Assembly (NCBI GenBank): GCA_900550145.1
Contig: URRF01000031.1
Location: forward strand, 1-13,378
Source of the DNA: an uncultured Mollicutes bacterium
GTDB taxonomy: Bacteria > Bacillota_I > Bacilli_A > RF39 > UBA660
Reading direction: 5' to 3'
Length of the DNA stretch: 13,378 bases
Part shown: positions 12,613 through 13,378 of the stretch, in pieces
Layout of the letters: every line of letters starts with the position of its first letter
Numbering within the stretch: position 1 is the stretch's first letter
Position numbers and translations under genes: made by a program
The notes under the pieces: model-generated
The model's database searches: none
What the model saw: the letters and a program-made list of their open reading frames with translations, nothing else
Told to the model about the DNA's origin: nothing

Positions 12613-13378
12613 AAAACGACATTTCTTCTTTGGAATCAGTTGAATTATATCCTAACTCACAAGCTTTCTTATAATTTTCATCAGCTATATCATCGTGCTT
12701 AAGATTGCGATCAATAATTGACATATTATAATAGGCTTTAGCATCACCACGTTCGGCAGCAAGACGATAAAAAGCATAGGCTTTATTAAAATCTTTTAAT
12801 CCAAATCTTCCATTCATATAGAAATTTCCCATTTCATTTAAGGCTTGTGGAAGACCTTGCTTGGCTGCCTCACGTATTTTATAAAGTCCGATATCTTTGC
12901 CATCGCTTAATTCGATAATTCCTTGTCTATATTTAGCGTTTAAAGATCCGTTTTCAATTGCCAAATTATAATATTCATTTGCAACTGAATTATTTTGTGT
13001 AACAGTAATTCCTTTTTCATAAAGATAACCTAGAAGAACCAATGCTCTAACAGATCCATATTTCGCTGAATCTTTAATTACTCTTATCGCATCAACTTTT
13101 CTTTCTTCATTAGTATCTTTAAGCATATGGATACCATTTAGCAAATAAATATTTGCTTTTTTATCATCTTTATTCTCTACTAATACTTCTTTTTTTAAAA
13201 CATCAAGATTTTCTTCAGCAGCCTCGTGAACTAAATTATCTTTATCATCTTGTAACAAGATTGTTTCTTCTTTTGTCTCTAAAGATTTTTCTGAGTTGTT
13301 TTCAATTTCTTTTGTTCCAACTTCAAGCTGTTTATTATTTAAATTCGAGTTTTCACTCTCATCAGGAACATCCTTTGA
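12611..13378 (-). CDS. Sel1-like repeat (TPR-type) protein, N-terminus outside the window
   Basis: The minus-strand frame is open from the right edge to the TAA at 12613-12611, giving 255 visible residues with the true start beyond 13378. The TTG at 13258 is internal and has no SD. The first 85 or so visible residues are acidic and Ser/Asn/Glu/Lys-rich, probably disordered. From about residue 93 to the end, four to five Sel1-type helical repeats are visible: AAKQGLPQALNEMGNFYMNG and AFYRLAAERGDAKAYYNMS show the A..G...A...LG..Y..G pattern clearly, flanked by looser copies (SAKYGSVRALVLLGYLYEKG, AIENGSLNAKYRQG, ACELGYNS). Such repeats are protein-interaction scaffolds in many pathways; the partner cannot be told. 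No signal peptide or membrane segment lies in the visible part. It converges on xseA, so is not co-transcribed with it. Confidence 0.85.
   Translation of the reverse strand, partial: SKDVPDESENSNLNNKQLEVGTKEIENNSEKSLETKEETILLQDDKDNLVHEAAEENLDVLKKEVLVENKDDKKANIYLLNGIHMLKDTNEERKVDAIRVIKDSAKYGSVRALVLLGYLYEKGITVTQNNSVANEYYNLAIENGSLNAKYRQGIIELSDGKDIGLYKIREAAKQGLPQALNEMGNFYMNGRFGLKDFNKAYAFYRLAAERGDAKAYYNMSIIDRNLKHDDIADENYKKACELGYNSTDSKEEMSF

Noticed and set aside
13256..13258. TTG as the start of the Sel1-repeat protein
   Set aside because: The frame continues without a stop to the window edge, no SD precedes the TTG, and the upstream residues have the same acidic composition.

Overview
The window is AT-rich DNA from a low-GC Gram-positive bacterium. 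It carries a ComK-type competence regulator, a Gram-positive DUF3048 lipoprotein, a GatCAB amidotransferase (indirect Gln-tRNA synthesis), CCA-encoded tRNA genes and Bacillus-like Shine-Dalgarno sites. Together these suggest Bacilli, plausibly one of the small-genome gut lineages near Erysipelotrichia/RF39; the exact taxon is inference. All 13 protein genes stop at TAA or TAG, never TGA, and Trp is read from TGG in the frames I followed.

Layout. (1) 1-2730: an ABC importer operon (substrate-binding protein, ATPase, permease) of the NitT/TauT/SsuA/NMT1 type. Its leader holds two back-to-back perfect hairpins with matching 7-nt loops. It ends in a bidirectional terminator shared with a convergent tRNA-Arg(ACG). 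(2) 2745-3279: divergent tRNA promoters, tRNA-Arg on minus, and a tRNA-Leu(TAA)/Ser(TGA)/initiator-Met(CAT) operon on plus. (3) 3304-5169: a YerB-like DUF3048 lipoprotein and a DUF368 (PopT-like) undecaprenyl-phosphate transporter. (4) 5182-5620: a second tRNA operon, Asp(GTC)/Phe(GAA)/Arg(ACG)/Pro(TGG). (5) 5763-6938, minus: a DacF/DacA-like D-Ala-D-Ala carboxypeptidase. (6) 7045-7918: comK, preceded by a 20-bp tandem repeat and a near-perfect SD, then a tiny Lys/Thr-rich protein with a C-terminal membrane anchor. (7) 7978-11153: gatC-gatA-gatB. (8) 11158-12554: xseA without xseB beside it. (9) 12611 to the right edge, minus: a Sel1-repeat protein whose 5' end lies outside the window.

Functionally this is mostly housekeeping: translation (7 tRNAs plus GatCAB), envelope maintenance (PopT, carboxypeptidase, lipoprotein), and DNA uptake/processing (ComK, ExoVII). 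The accessory-looking part is the ABC operon, whose codon use differs from its neighbours.

The most notable signals are the twin-hairpin leader (a candidate uncharacterised cis-regulatory RNA or paired operator), a ComK that stops where the B. subtilis MecA-recognition peptide would begin, the duplicated element before comK, the KK-periodic membrane-anchored mini-protein, and a common promoter style with a -10 box (mostly extended) and almost no 5' leader.
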